From Paracoccaceae bacterium (lineage in GTDB: Bacteria > Pseudomonadota > Alphaproteobacteria > Rhodobacterales > Rhodobacteraceae): DNA of 6,373 nucleotides. Positions 5,630 through 6,373 of this stretch are shown piece after piece. The notes under the pieces were generated by a model. The model had not been told where the DNA came from, did not search any database, and worked only from the letters and a program-made list of their open reading frames with translations. Numbering within the stretch: position 1 is the first letter of the stretch; each line of letters opens with the position of its first letter. The position numbers and the translations under genes are program-made. The DNA is taken from NCBI GenBank assembly GCA_015487335.1, contig WFPZ01000116.1:1-6373 (forward strand), given 5' to 3'.

Positions 5630-6373
5630 ATGAAGCGCAGGGTCACGAAGGCGATCTTTCCGGTGGCGGGGCTTGGCACGAGGTTTCTGCCGGCCACAAA
5701 ATCCATTCCCAAGGAAATCATGACGCTGGTCGATCGGCCGCTGATTCAATACGCCATCGACGAGGCGCGCGCCGCCGGCATCAAGGAGTTCATCTTCGTC
5801 ACCTCGCGCGGCAAGGGGGCGCTGGAGGACTATTTCGACAACGCCCCGGTGCTGGAGCAGGAGCTGCGCAAGAAGGGCAAGAACGAACTGCTCGAGCTGC
5901 TCAAGAGCACCAACATGGAAAGCGGTGCCATCGCCTATATCCGCCAGCACAAGGCGCTGGGGCTGGGCCATGCGGTGTGGTGCGCCCGCCGTCTGATCGC
6001 AAACGAGCCCTTCGCCGTGATCCTGCCCGATGACGTGATCGCCGCCGAAAAACCCTGCCTGCAGCAGATGGTCGAGGCCCATGCCGAAACCGGCGGCTCC
6101 ATGGTGGCGGCCATGGAGGTGCCGCCCGAGGCCACCTCTGCCTACGGGGTGCTGGATGTGGCCGAAGACATGGGCGCGATGGTTTCCGTGAAGGGGATGG
6201 TGGAAAAGCCCGCCCCCGAGGCCGCGCCCTCCAACCTCGCGGTGATCGGCCGTTACATTCTCTCGCCCAAGGTTCTGCAGAACCTCAGCCGCATCAAGGC
6301 CGGCGCCGGGGGCGAGCTGCAGTTGACCGACGCCATCGCCGAGGAAATCCGCAACGGTCGCGATGTCTATGGC
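5630..6373 (+). CDS. galU: UTP-glucose-1-phosphate uridylyltransferase GalU, N-terminal 248 residues, cut by right edge
   Basis: Makes UDP-glucose from UTP and glucose-1-phosphate in the cytosol, the precursor for glucosyl, galactosyl and glucuronosyl units of surface polysaccharides. The frame from ATG 5630 runs open to the window edge. Visible signatures: the nucleotide-binding start FPVAGLGTRFLPATKSIPKE (10-29), FVTSRGKGALEDYFD (56-70), GLGHAVWCAR (111-120), the metal-binding LPDD (132-135), YGVLDV (172-177), VEKP (191-194), IGRYIL (206-211) and GGELQLTDAI (227-236). GalU is normally about 295-300 residues, so roughly 50 C-terminal residues are missing. A CGAGG Shine-Dalgarno (5618-5622) lies 7 nt before the ATG. 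The 87 bp spacing from the glycosyltransferase allows either read-through from the cysQ operon or its own promoter. Confidence 0.98.
   Translation, partial: MKRRVTKAIFPVAGLGTRFLPATKSIPKEIMTLVDRPLIQYAIDEARAAGIKEFIFVTSRGKGALEDYFDNAPVLEQELRKKGKNELLELLKSTNMESGAIAYIRQHKALGLGHAVWCARRLIANEPFAVILPDDVIAAEKPCLQQMVEAHAETGGSMVAAMEVPPEATSAYGVLDVAEDMGAMVSVKGMVEKPAPEAAPSNLAVIGRYILSPKVLQNLSRIKAGAGGELQLTDAIAEEIRNGRDVYG

Overview
The window is high-GC, densely packed chromosomal DNA that looks alphaproteobacterial, most likely Rhodobacterales (Roseobacter/Rhodobacter group). The reasons are the protein flavour (a DnaK ending its first half in an LTRAKLESL-type segment, a KdsB variant carrying QGDAP and NNPED, a permease starting MFQVQ), the codon bias towards G/C third positions, and a dnaK promoter that fits the alphaproteobacterial sigma-32 pattern. 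The assignment to order rests on recall of family sequences, not on a search.

Layout from left to right. (1) Positions 1-914, minus strand: the first 304 codons of dnaK, cut by the left edge. (2) Positions 915-1093: a divergent intergenic region with a good heat-shock promoter for dnaK and two inverted repeats. (3) Positions 1094-1732, plus strand: an AlkB-type 2-oxoglutarate/Fe(II) dioxygenase. (4) Positions 1744-2565, minus strand: a KpsM-like ABC-2 permease for polysaccharide export. It converges on alkB with only 11 bp between the stop codons, and a hairpin covers both stops. (5) Positions 2566-2697: a second divergent intergenic region with a minus-strand promoter and a weaker plus-strand promoter whose -10 boxes overlap. 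(6) Positions 2698-5542, plus strand: a tightly coupled operon of cysQ, kdsB and a family 2 glycosyltransferase, with overlaps of 1 nt and 4 nt. (7) Positions 5630-6373, plus strand: galU, cut by the right edge, after an 87 bp AT-richer leader with a small perfect palindrome.

The right two thirds reads as a cell-surface polysaccharide locus. KdsB activates Kdo (or a related ulosonic acid) as CMP-sugar, GalU makes UDP-glucose, the GT2 enzyme uses an activated sugar, and the KpsM-like permease would export a finished polymer or glycolipid. CysQ removes 3'-phosphoadenosine 5'-phosphate (PAP), the by-product of PAPS-dependent sulfation and sulfate assimilation; its place in the operon hints that the glycan may be sulfated. 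The left third (dnaK and alkB) is stress response and nucleic-acid repair.

No RNA genes, insertion sequences, CRISPR arrays or prophage genes are visible. No clearly novel system was found. The points most worth a second look are the divergent KdsB active site, the unassigned C-terminal tail of the glycosyltransferase, and the compact regulatory structures in the intergenic regions.
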